From an uncultured Flavobacterium sp. (GTDB lineage: Bacteria > Bacteroidota > Bacteroidia > Flavobacteriales > Flavobacteriaceae): a stretch of 7,502 nucleotides of DNA. The notes under the pieces were generated by a model. The model ran no database searches. It was not told the DNA's origin and worked only from the letters and a program-made list of their open reading frames with translations. Where the stretch lies: contig CAMLKV010000098.1 in the NCBI GenBank assembly GCA_946480635.1, positions 1-7,502 of the forward strand, given 5' to 3'. The translations under genes and the position numbers were made by a program. Below, one piece after another: positions 1-5,071 of the stretch (position 1 is the stretch's first letter; each line of letters opens with the position of its first letter).

Positions 1-306
1 CATGCACGCCATGAATTTTTACACCATCACGGTATCGATTTTGTAGATTTTGCTAAAAACAACATCATGTTGGTAGTAAAAACTATCGAAATGAACTTTA
101 AAAACTCTCTAGTAAGTCGTGACAAATTCAAAATTGAAGTTTCGGCAGAAAAAGAAGGAAATTTGAAAGTGGTTTTCCATCAAGATATTATCCGACTTTC
201 AGATGACAAAGCTATTTTATCAGCTAAGGTAACTGGGGTTGCCATCAAAAACGGAAGACCAGTTGCACCAGATACAATTCCGCAAATTGAAGGTTTTTTG
301 AGTTAA
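1..306 (+). CDS. Acyl-CoA thioesterase, 4HBT/YbgC-like hotdog fold (5' truncated)
   Basis: The reading frame is open from the first base of the window, so the gene begins upstream; 101 C-terminal residues are visible. An internal ATG at 67 exists, but the sequence before it fits the family and belongs to the protein. Visible features are an HARHEFL segment, which resembles the 'ARxEFL' start of the central hotdog helix in YbgC-type thioesterases, then a Gly-Ile-Asp turn, then alternating hydrophobic strands (MLVVKTIEMNF, FKIEVSAEK, LKVVFHQDII, ILSAKVTGVAI) ending in a Gly-Arg-Pro turn. Family knowledge: such cytoplasmic enzymes hydrolyse acyl-CoA or acyl-ACP thioesters. The catalytic Asp/Asn region is outside the window, so substrate and activity cannot be judged. 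The gene converges with folP and overlaps it by 4 bases. The family call is fairly safe; the exact function is not. Confidence 0.75.
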   Translation, partial: HARHEFLHHHGIDFVDFAKNNIMLVVKTIEMNFKNSLVSRDKFKIEVSAEKEGNLKVVFHQDIIRLSDDKAILSAKVTGVAIKNGRPVAPDTIPQIEGFLS

Positions 307-1124
307 TTGAATTTATTTAAAAGCTTCACACATTCTACTGCTTCTTTTACATCATGAACTCTTAAAATGTTAGCACCTTTACTTAAGGCTAATGTATTTA
401 GAACAGTTGTACCATTCAAAGCATTCTCTGGTGTTGTTTCAAGTGTTTTATAAATCATCGATTTTCTGGAAATACCAACTAAAACTGGTAATTCAAGCAT
501 TTGAAACAACTCTAGTTTAGAAAACAATTCGAAGTTTTGTTCCACTGTTTTGGCAAAGCCAAATCCAGGATCAACAATAAGGTCATTTATTCCTAAGCTT
601 CGGGCAACATTTATCTTTTCTGAAAAATAAAACATCACCTCTTTAAGCAAATCATCATACTGCGTTAATTGTTGCATGGTTTGAGGAGTTCCTCGCATGT
701 GCATCATAATATAAGGTACTTGCAATTTAGCAATAGTGGGCAACATGTTTTCGTCTAAATTCCCAGCAGAAACATCATTAATCAAAGCCGCTCCTGCTTT
801 AACGCTTTCTTCGGCAACTTTAGCATAAAAAGTATCTATAGAAAGGATAGATTCAGGGAATTTTTTCAAGATCGATTCAACGACAGGAATAACCCTTTTC
901 AATTCTTCTTCTGCAGAAATCAAATTGGCTGTTGGTTTTGTAGTTTGTCCGCCAACATCAATAAAAGTGGCACCTTCATTGAGCATTTTTTCTACCTGAT
1001 TTAGAATAATTGTATCTGAAGAAAATCTACCACCATCATAAAAAGAATCTGGCGTAACATTTAAAATCCCCATTACTTTCGGCGTTGTTAAATCGATCAG
1101 GTTTCCTTTACAGTTGATGGTCAT
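303..1124 (-). CDS. folP: Dihydropteroate synthase
   Basis: Joins para-aminobenzoate to 6-hydroxymethyl-dihydropterin diphosphate to give dihydropteroate in cytoplasmic folate synthesis; target of sulfonamides. The 273-residue protein has the normal length and all family landmarks: MGILNVTPDSF (18-28), DVGGQTTKP (56-64), SIDT (95-98, with Asp97), IND (116-118), MMHMRGTPQTM (140-150), DPGFGF (185-190), GISRKS (217-222) and RVHDV (255-259). The start at 1124 was chosen because homology begins at once there (TINCKGNLIDL). The frame stays open back to an ATG at 1259, but that adds 45 residues unlike the family and runs into the divergent gene at 1201. Odd point: loop 2 reads TTKPT where the well-studied enzymes read STRPG. 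The gene stands alone on the minus strand, with a tentative promoter in the divergent gap. Confidence 0.96.
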   Translation of the reverse strand: MTINCKGNLIDLTTPKVMGILNVTPDSFYDGGRFSSDTIILNQVEKMLNEGATFIDVGGQTTKPTANLISAEEELKRVIPVVESILKKFPESILSIDTFYAKVAEESVKAGAALINDVSAGNLDENMLPTIAKLQVPYIMMHMRGTPQTMQQLTQYDDLLKEVMFYFSEKINVARSLGINDLIVDPGFGFAKTVEQNFELFSKLELFQMLELPVLVGISRKSMIYKTLETTPENALNGTTVLNTLALSKGANILRVHDVKEAVECVKLLNKFN

Positions 1125-1163
1125 TTTTATATTTTTTTTAAAGAAATTATAAACAAAAAAGGC

Positions 1164-1171
1164 TATTTTTG
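1164..1171 (+). promoter_or_regulatory. Possible -7 promoter element for the DUF1599-led operon
   Basis: TATTTTTG matches the Bacteroidetes -7 consensus TAnnTTTG. A start about 7 bases downstream would give a leader of roughly 23 bases before the ATG at 1201. No convincing TTTG-type -33 box sits about 19 bases upstream; that stretch is A/T-rich without a TTG. In such AT-rich sequence a match can arise by chance, so this is tentative. Confidence 0.3.
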
Positions 1172-1184
1172 GACAAACTTGATA

Positions 1185-1192
1185 CAAATATA
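1185..1192 (-). promoter_or_regulatory. Possible -7 promoter element for folP
   Basis: Read on the minus strand this is TATATTTG, a match to the Bacteroidetes -7 consensus TAnnTTTG. It would start transcription near 1178 and leave a leader of about 54 bases before the folP ATG at 1124. The -33 region would fall inside the first codons of the divergent gene; the nearest minus-strand TTG there is about 23 bases upstream, a little too far. The site lies between the plus-strand candidate at 1164-1171 and the ATG at 1201, so the two promoters, if real, would face each other within about 30 bases and could interfere. Confidence 0.3.
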
Positions 1193-1200
1193 AATTAATA

Positions 1201-1743
1201 ATGAGTAACACCTCACAACAATACGACGCAATAATTGCAATTTGTCGTGACTTATACACTAAAAAACTACAAGATTACGGGAGTGCATGGCGTATTTTAA
1301 GACTACCATCACTTACAGATCAAATATTTATAAAAGCACAACGCATTCGTTCTTTACAAGAAAATGAAGTTCGAAAAGTAGATGAAGGAGAAGCATCAGA
1401 ATTTATTGGCATCATCAATTATTCTATTATGGCTTTAATCCAACTTGAACTTGGAGTTGCAGACCAACCCGATTTAAACGTTGATGAAGCAACAAGACTT
1501 TATGATGAAAAAATCAAACTGACTAAAGATTTAATGGAGGCCAAAATCCATGATTATGGTGAAGTTTGGCGCGATATGCGTGTTAGTTCTTTAACTGATT
1601 TGATATTACAAAAAGTTTTAAGAGTAAAACAAATTGAGGATAATAAAGGAAAAACAATAGTTTCTGAAGGTATTGATGCTAATTATCAAGACATGATTAA
1701 CTATTCGGTTTTCGCCTTAATTCATATGAATTTAAAAAAATAA
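1201..1743 (+). CDS. DUF1599 (Nmad1-like) protein with two tandem domain copies
   Basis: A 180-residue soluble protein, first gene of the plus-strand operon, made of two copies of one unit. Copy 1 (about 18-84) has LQDYGSAWRILR, SLTDQI, KAQRIR, EGEASEF and IINYSIMALIQ. Copy 2 (about 111-178) has IHDYGEVWRDMR, SLTDLI, KVLRVK, EGIDANY and MINYSVFALIH. The shared pattern DYGxxWRxxRxxSLTD, then KxxRxx, EG and INYS is what I recognise as DUF1599, which I recall has been renamed 'nucleotide modification associated domain 1'; that name comes from genome context in phages, not from a measured activity. The paired helices with conserved acidic and Asn residues recall all-alpha nucleotide-binding or hydrolysing folds, but this is inference. 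The stop overlaps the next start by one base (TAATG), implying translational coupling to the membrane protein gene. Family call strong, function unknown. Confidence 0.85.
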   Translation: MSNTSQQYDAIIAICRDLYTKKLQDYGSAWRILRLPSLTDQIFIKAQRIRSLQENEVRKVDEGEASEFIGIINYSIMALIQLELGVADQPDLNVDEATRLYDEKIKLTKDLMEAKIHDYGEVWRDMRVSSLTDLILQKVLRVKQIEDNKGKTIVSEGIDANYQDMINYSVFALIHMNLKK

Positions 1744-2843
1744 TGATGAAATATCTAGTACACTTTTCACGTCTGTTTGTAGGCGTTTTATTTATTATTT
1801 CGGGACTAATTAAACTTAATGACCCTATTGGTTTTTCATACAAATTAGACGAATATTTTGGTGAAACCGTTTTCAATTTACCTTTTTTACTTCCTTTCAC
1901 ACTAGGTATAGCCCTTTTTGTTGTTATTCTTGAAGTGGTTTTAGGTGTAATGTTGCTAGTTGGTTATAAGCCTAAATTTACAGTTTGGAGTTTATTGGGA
2001 CTAATTGTTTTCTTTACTTTTTTAACTTTCTATTCGGCCTATTTTAATGTTGTCAAAGACTGTGGATGTTTTGGTGATGCATTAAAATTAACTCCGTGGG
2101 AATCATTTACAAAAGATGTTGTTTTACTAGCTTTCATTCTGATTCTTTTCTTTGGTAAAAAACACATTACACCATTATTCGGTACAAAATTTGCAATGAT
2201 AACTTCAATAATAAGTATTCTTTTAAGTTGTTATTTAGGATACCATGTATTGAATCATTTACCTGTAATTGACTTTAGAGCTTTTGCAGTTGGGAAAAAC
2301 ATTCAAAAAGGAATGGAAATTCCAGAAGGTGCTCCAAAATCGGAATACGAAATGAAATTCATTTATGAAGTAAACGGAGTGAAAAAAGAGTTCTCTGACA
2401 AAGAATTAATGAATTTACCTCCAAATGCTAAATTTATCGATAGAATTGATAAACTAATAAAAGAAGGTTACGTACCTCCTATTCATGACTTTAGTCTTGA
2501 AAAAGATGGCACTGATGAAAAAGACCAAATTCTTTCTGAAGAAAAAGTAGTTTTCTTTACGATGTATAATTTGGATAAAACTTCTCCAGAAGGGCTTCAA
2601 AAATTAGAAAACTTCTATCAAACGGCTAAGTCAAAAGGATATAGAGTATTTGCCTTAACTGGTTCAGCTACCAATGTTATTTCAAAAATAAAAAAACAAT
2701 ATGGACTCACTTTCGATTTCTATTTTTGTGATCCTACAACGATTAAAACAATAGAAAGAGCCAATCCGAGTATTGTGGTTTTAAATAAAGGAACTGTGAC
2801 TCAAAAAGCTCATTATAATGATATGGATTCTATAAAATTATAA
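1743..2843 (+). CDS. DoxX/MauE-like membrane protein of the BT_3928 kind, with degenerate thioredoxin-like tail
   Basis: The 366-residue protein has two parts. Residues 5-171 hold five hydrophobic helices (about 5-25, 47-73, 80-103, 124-140, 149-171) with the DoxX-type opening LFVGVLFIISGLIKLNDPIG and, after helix 3, the motif CGCFGDAL (Cys107, Cys109). With the N-terminus inside, five helices place both this cysteine pair and the C-terminal part in the periplasm. Residues about 265-366 look thioredoxin-like (strand VVFFTMYN, helix, YRVFALT, FDFYFCDP, then NPSIVVLNKG resembling the cis-proline turn) but contain no CXXC; Cys329 is the only cysteine there. Family knowledge: MauE and DoxX relatives are linked to disulfide handling and maturation of secreted proteins. 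The real role is not known. ATG occurs twice (1743 and 1746); the first overlaps the previous stop. The neighbouring TlpA-like gene suggests a shared thiol-redox job. Confidence 0.82.
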   Translation: MMKYLVHFSRLFVGVLFIISGLIKLNDPIGFSYKLDEYFGETVFNLPFLLPFTLGIALFVVILEVVLGVMLLVGYKPKFTVWSLLGLIVFFTFLTFYSAYFNVVKDCGCFGDALKLTPWESFTKDVVLLAFILILFFGKKHITPLFGTKFAMITSIISILLSCYLGYHVLNHLPVIDFRAFAVGKNIQKGMEIPEGAPKSEYEMKFIYEVNGVKKEFSDKELMNLPPNAKFIDRIDKLIKEGYVPPIHDFSLEKDGTDEKDQILSEEKVVFFTMYNLDKTSPEGLQKLENFYQTAKSKGYRVFALTGSATNVISKIKKQYGLTFDFYFCDPTTIKTIERANPSIVVLNKGTVTQKAHYNDMDSIKL

Positions 2844-2846
2844 GAT

Positions 2847-3053
2847 ATGGAAGTTAAAAAAAATCATAAGATAATTTTAAATTTAGGATTATGTTTAGCT
2901 TTTGTTATTCTGGGCATTTTATCATTTAATATAAAATCTGAGAAAAAAATATTAGATATGCCGTCAAATCAATTAATTGGAATTTTTGCAATACTTGTCA
3001 ATTCTGTTTTGTCCATAAAATGGCTTTACAGACTAATAAAAAACAACAGATGA
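2847..3053 (+). CDS. Small two-helix membrane protein, function unknown
   Basis: A 68-residue protein I do not recognise. It has two hydrophobic stretches (about 10-28 and 41-58) joined by a short polar loop with charged residues (KSEKKILDMPS), and basic ends (Lys4, Lys5, Lys8; Arg62, Lys65, Arg68), which predicts both ends in the cytoplasm. One cysteine (Cys16) lies inside helix 1. It is believable as a gene because it sits 3 bases after the previous stop and its own stop overlaps the next start in an ATGA arrangement, so it fills the gap exactly. By hand count the row 2881-2940 is about 23% G+C, lower than sampled rows of tpiA (35-42%). It may be an accessory subunit of the membrane or thioredoxin partner on either side, or a lineage-specific insertion; nothing in the sequence decides this. 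Confidence 0.65.
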   Translation: MEVKKNHKIILNLGLCLAFVILGILSFNIKSEKKILDMPSNQLIGIFAILVNSVLSIKWLYRLIKNNR

Positions 3054-3556
3054 AAAAAATAGCAGTAGCAATATTACTTATAGGCGGAATTCTTTTAGCA
3101 TTTGCCTATTCAGCAAAGAACCAAAAAGACAAATTCTCTGAAGAAGCTTTAGCTTCTATATTAAAAGATAAAGACGGAAACGAAATTTCTTTTCAGAAAA
3201 TAATCGATAAAAACAAAGGTAAAACTACCGTAATAGAGTTTTGGGCTTCGTGGTGTGGCGATTGTGTCAAAAACATGCCAAAATTAAAAGAATTACAAAC
3301 AAGTCATCCTAATGTCAATTTTGTCTTTTTATCGGCAGATAAAACACCCGAAGCTTGGCTTAAAGGAATTGAAAAACATCAATTAACAGGCGACCATTAT
3401 TTAATGGATGGTGGCATGAAAGGAACTTTTGGAAAATCAGTAAATCTAGACTGGATTCCAAGATATATTATTATTGATAAAAAAGGAAAAATAGCTTTAT
3501 ATAAAGCCATCGAAACTGACCACGAAAAAGTGGACGGACTCTTAAAAACATTATAA
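3050..3556 (+). CDS. Membrane-anchored TlpA-like thioredoxin-family protein
   Basis: Predicted periplasmic thiol:disulfide oxidoreductase of 168 residues. The N-terminus (MKKIAVAILLIGGILLAFAY) is one hydrophobic segment with no clear signal-peptidase site, so it probably acts as an anchor. The thioredoxin fold follows: strand TTVIEFWASW, active site WCGDC (Cys69 and Cys72), helix, FVFLSADK, a TlpA-style insertion, and cis-proline Pro137 in WIPRYIIID, then the Gly-Lys-Ile hairpin. The start at 3050 was preferred to an in-frame ATG at 3020: it puts lysines directly before the hydrophobic core, and its ATGA overlaps the previous stop; the earlier start would add ten polar residues and lie deep in the upstream gene. 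Family members reduce periplasmic disulfides or supply electrons for haem-protein maturation; the substrate here is unknown. The stop is followed one base later by tpiA. Confidence 0.9.
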   Translation: MKKIAVAILLIGGILLAFAYSAKNQKDKFSEEALASILKDKDGNEISFQKIIDKNKGKTTVIEFWASWCGDCVKNMPKLKELQTSHPNVNFVFLSADKTPEAWLKGIEKHQLTGDHYLMDGGMKGTFGKSVNLDWIPRYIIIDKKGKIALYKAIETDHEKVDGLLKTL

Positions 3557-3557
3557 G

Positions 3558-4307
3558 ATGAGACAAAAAATAGTAGCCGGCAACTGGAAAATGAATAAAA
3601 ATGCTGGACAAACACAAGAATTAATTACTGAATTATTACAAAAACTTCCTCAAACCGAGGCTAAAGTTATCATAGCACCAACATTTGTGAATTTGGCTCA
3701 AGCTGTAAATCAAACAAAAGATACAGCCATTGAAGTCGTTGCACAAAACATGCACCAAGCTGAAGGCGGAGCTTTTACAGGAGAGATTTCTGCTGATATG
3801 CTAACAAGCATTGGCATTAAAACTGTGATTTTAGGTCATTCTGAGCGCCGTGCCTATTTTCATGAAACAGATTCATTGTTAGCTAATAAAGTCGATACAG
3901 CTTTGAAACATGATATGAAGGTTATTTTTTGTTTTGGGGAAGAATTAAAAGATCGTCAAGACAAACAACACTTTAATGTAGTGGAATATCAATTGAAAGA
4001 TGCGTTATTTCATTTAGGTGAAGAGGCTTGGAAAAATATCATTTTGGCTTACGAACCCGTTTGGGCTATTGGAACTGGAGAAACTGCTTCACCTGAACAA
4101 GCACAGGAAATGCATAAGTTTATCCGTGAAACTATTTTAGAACGTTACGGAAGTACTGTTGCTGAAAATGTTTCTATTTTATATGGCGGAAGTGTAAAAC
4201 CAGATAATGCTCAAGAAATTTTCTCTCAACCTGATGTTGACGGTGGTTTGATTGGTGGTGCTTCACTAAAAGCTGATGATTTTATCGGGATTATCAACGG
4301 AATTTAA
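3558..4307 (+). CDS. tpiA: Triose-phosphate isomerase
   Basis: Interconverts glyceraldehyde 3-phosphate and dihydroxyacetone phosphate in cytoplasmic glycolysis and gluconeogenesis. The 249-residue length is normal for a bacterial enzyme and the catalytic set is complete: Asn9 and Lys11 in GNWKMN, His94 in GHSERR, Glu166 in AYEPVWAIGTG with the mobile loop 6 directly after, and the phosphate-binding YGGSV (209-213) and GGLIGGASL (229-237). The start lies one base after the previous stop, so the gene closes the operon that begins at 1201. An essential metabolic enzyme at the end of a redox and membrane operon seems to be positional rather than functional linkage. A weak hairpin follows the stop. 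In my recollection prmA commonly follows tpiA in related genomes; here it does not. Confidence 0.98.
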   Translation: MRQKIVAGNWKMNKNAGQTQELITELLQKLPQTEAKVIIAPTFVNLAQAVNQTKDTAIEVVAQNMHQAEGGAFTGEISADMLTSIGIKTVILGHSERRAYFHETDSLLANKVDTALKHDMKVIFCFGEELKDRQDKQHFNVVEYQLKDALFHLGEEAWKNIILAYEPVWAIGTGETASPEQAQEMHKFIRETILERYGSTVAENVSILYGGSVKPDNAQEIFSQPDVDGGLIGGASLKADDFIGIINGI

Positions 4308-4330
4308 AGTTGTTTTTATAACTTATTTTT
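4307..4330 (+). terminator. Weak hairpin after tpiA, possible terminator
   Basis: The bases AAGTTGT and ATAACTT (4307-4313 and 4318-4324) can pair as a 7-base-pair stem, including one G-T wobble, around a TTTT loop, followed by ATTTTT. The stem has only one G-C pair and is thermodynamically poor, so read-through into the gene at 4376 is likely. The remaining gap to 4375 has no match to TAnnTTTG, so that gene may depend on such read-through or on a promoter I cannot recognise. Confidence 0.35.
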
Positions 4331-4375
4331 ATTTATCAGTTAGCAAACATTATTGATTAACCAAATCTTTAAGAT

Positions 4376-5008
4376 ATGAAAATTATCACTTTCATTTTTT
4401 TCTTGGTATGTTCTAAAACATTTTGTCAAGATATACTAACGAAGAGCAACGGTGAAAATATTCAAGTAAAAATTGAGTTAATAAATAATTCCGAAATTAA
4501 ATACAAAATGTTCAACAATTTAAATGGGCCAACATATGTTGTTGACAAATCTGAATTAAACCAAATAAAACTAGAAAACGGGGAAATTCAACATTTAAAA
4601 AAAACAGATATTAATAAAAAAGCTTCAAAAGAAGAAACCAAAGAATTCATAATAACACAAATCAATGAGCATGGGTTTGAAAAAGATTCTTTTGGCAGAA
4701 AATATAAAGCGTCATTTGAAGGTGATTACTTAAGGTTAATCGTTTTAAGAAGAAATGGAAACGAAAGTAATGGCGATTTATATGACTTTTCTAATTTTTT
4801 CAAATTTGGCAAACTTGACAAAAGGTCTGACAAATTAGCTTATATAAATATATATGTAACCATTTCTGAAAATAAAAAGAATACAAAATGGGGTAAACAT
4901 AAACTTATTTTGAGGTTAGATAGTTATAAAGTTGCTGAATCTCTTTATAATGCACTAAAACATTATAATTCTTTTTTTGTAAAAGAAATAGCTAGTCCTA
5001 AATTTTAA
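4376..5008 (+). CDS. Secreted or envelope hypothetical protein
   Basis: A 210-residue protein whose function I do not recognise. The N-terminus MKIITFIFFLVCSKTFCQ is a Sec-type signal peptide with likely cleavage near the Cys17-Gln18 boundary, as in many Flavobacteria exports. It has no good lipobox (SKTFC), so a lipoprotein is unlikely. Residues about 19-75 (DILTKSNGENIQVK, NSEIKYKMFNNLNGPTYVVD, KSELNQIKLENGE) match a pattern common near the N-terminus of Bacteroidetes secreted proteins: 'NGE-I-x-K-V ... EIKYKxFxNLxGPxY ... KSExxxIxxENG'. After a lysine-rich linker (about 76-90), residues 91-205 form a strand-rich region ending in an amphipathic helix (YKVAESLYNALKHYNSFF), vaguely like the end of a PH-type domain; that is a guess. 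By hand count sampled rows are 25-27% G+C, lower than tpiA, consistent with a lineage-specific accessory gene. Confidence 0.8.
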   Translation: MKIITFIFFLVCSKTFCQDILTKSNGENIQVKIELINNSEIKYKMFNNLNGPTYVVDKSELNQIKLENGEIQHLKKTDINKKASKEETKEFIITQINEHGFEKDSFGRKYKASFEGDYLRLIVLRRNGNESNGDLYDFSNFFKFGKLDKRSDKLAYINIYVTISENKKNTKWGKHKLILRLDSYKVAESLYNALKHYNSFFVKEIASPKF

Positions 5009-5043
5009 AAAAAGCCCATCATAACAAACGCTGTGATAGGCTT
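5006..5043 (-). terminator. Intrinsic terminator of the TonB receptor gene
   Basis: On the minus strand AAGCCTATCA (5043-5034) and TGATGGGCTT (5021-5012) form a 10-base-pair stem with one U-G wobble and a 12-base loop, followed by a run of seven T (5013-5007). It lies about 28 bases after the receptor stop. On the plus strand the wobble becomes a C-A mismatch and no T run follows, so it should act only in the receptor's direction. Its T run begins right at the stop codon of the converging plus-strand gene. Confidence 0.82.
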
Positions 5044-5071
5044 ATCAAATAAAACAAACTAAACTAACTTT

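Noticed and set aside
67..306. Taking the ATG at 67 as the true start of the thioesterase
   Set aside because: The frame is open to the window edge and the residues before 67 (HARHEFL, GIDFVDF) fit the hotdog family, so the gene is truncated by the window rather than short.
1125..1259. Longer folP start at 1259 on the minus strand
   Set aside because: The extra 45 residues do not resemble dihydropteroate synthases and would run through the whole promoter gap and the first 59 bases of the divergent gene; the family sequence begins at 1124.
1697..1900. 67-residue open frame on the minus strand
   Set aside because: Lies antisense across the DUF1599/membrane protein junction, with no recognisable protein features; a shadow of the coding strand.
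3020..3049. Earlier ATG at 3020 for the TlpA-like protein
   Set aside because: It adds ten polar residues before a normal Lys-Lys plus hydrophobic anchor and overlaps the preceding gene by 34 bases; the ATGA junction at 3050 is more natural.
3397..3615. 72-residue open frame on the minus strand
   Set aside because: Antisense to the TlpA-like and tpiA genes, both of which have complete active-site motifs; no independent support.
4376..4430. Lipoprotein signal in the 210-residue secreted protein because of Cys17
   Set aside because: The residues before the cysteine (SKTF) do not match a lipobox; a standard signal peptide with cleavage near Gln18 fits better.
4307..5043. Mobile-element boundaries around the AT-rich hypothetical gene
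   Set aside because: No transposase, integrase, direct repeat or terminal inverted repeat was found; the inverted repeats on each side are explained as terminators.
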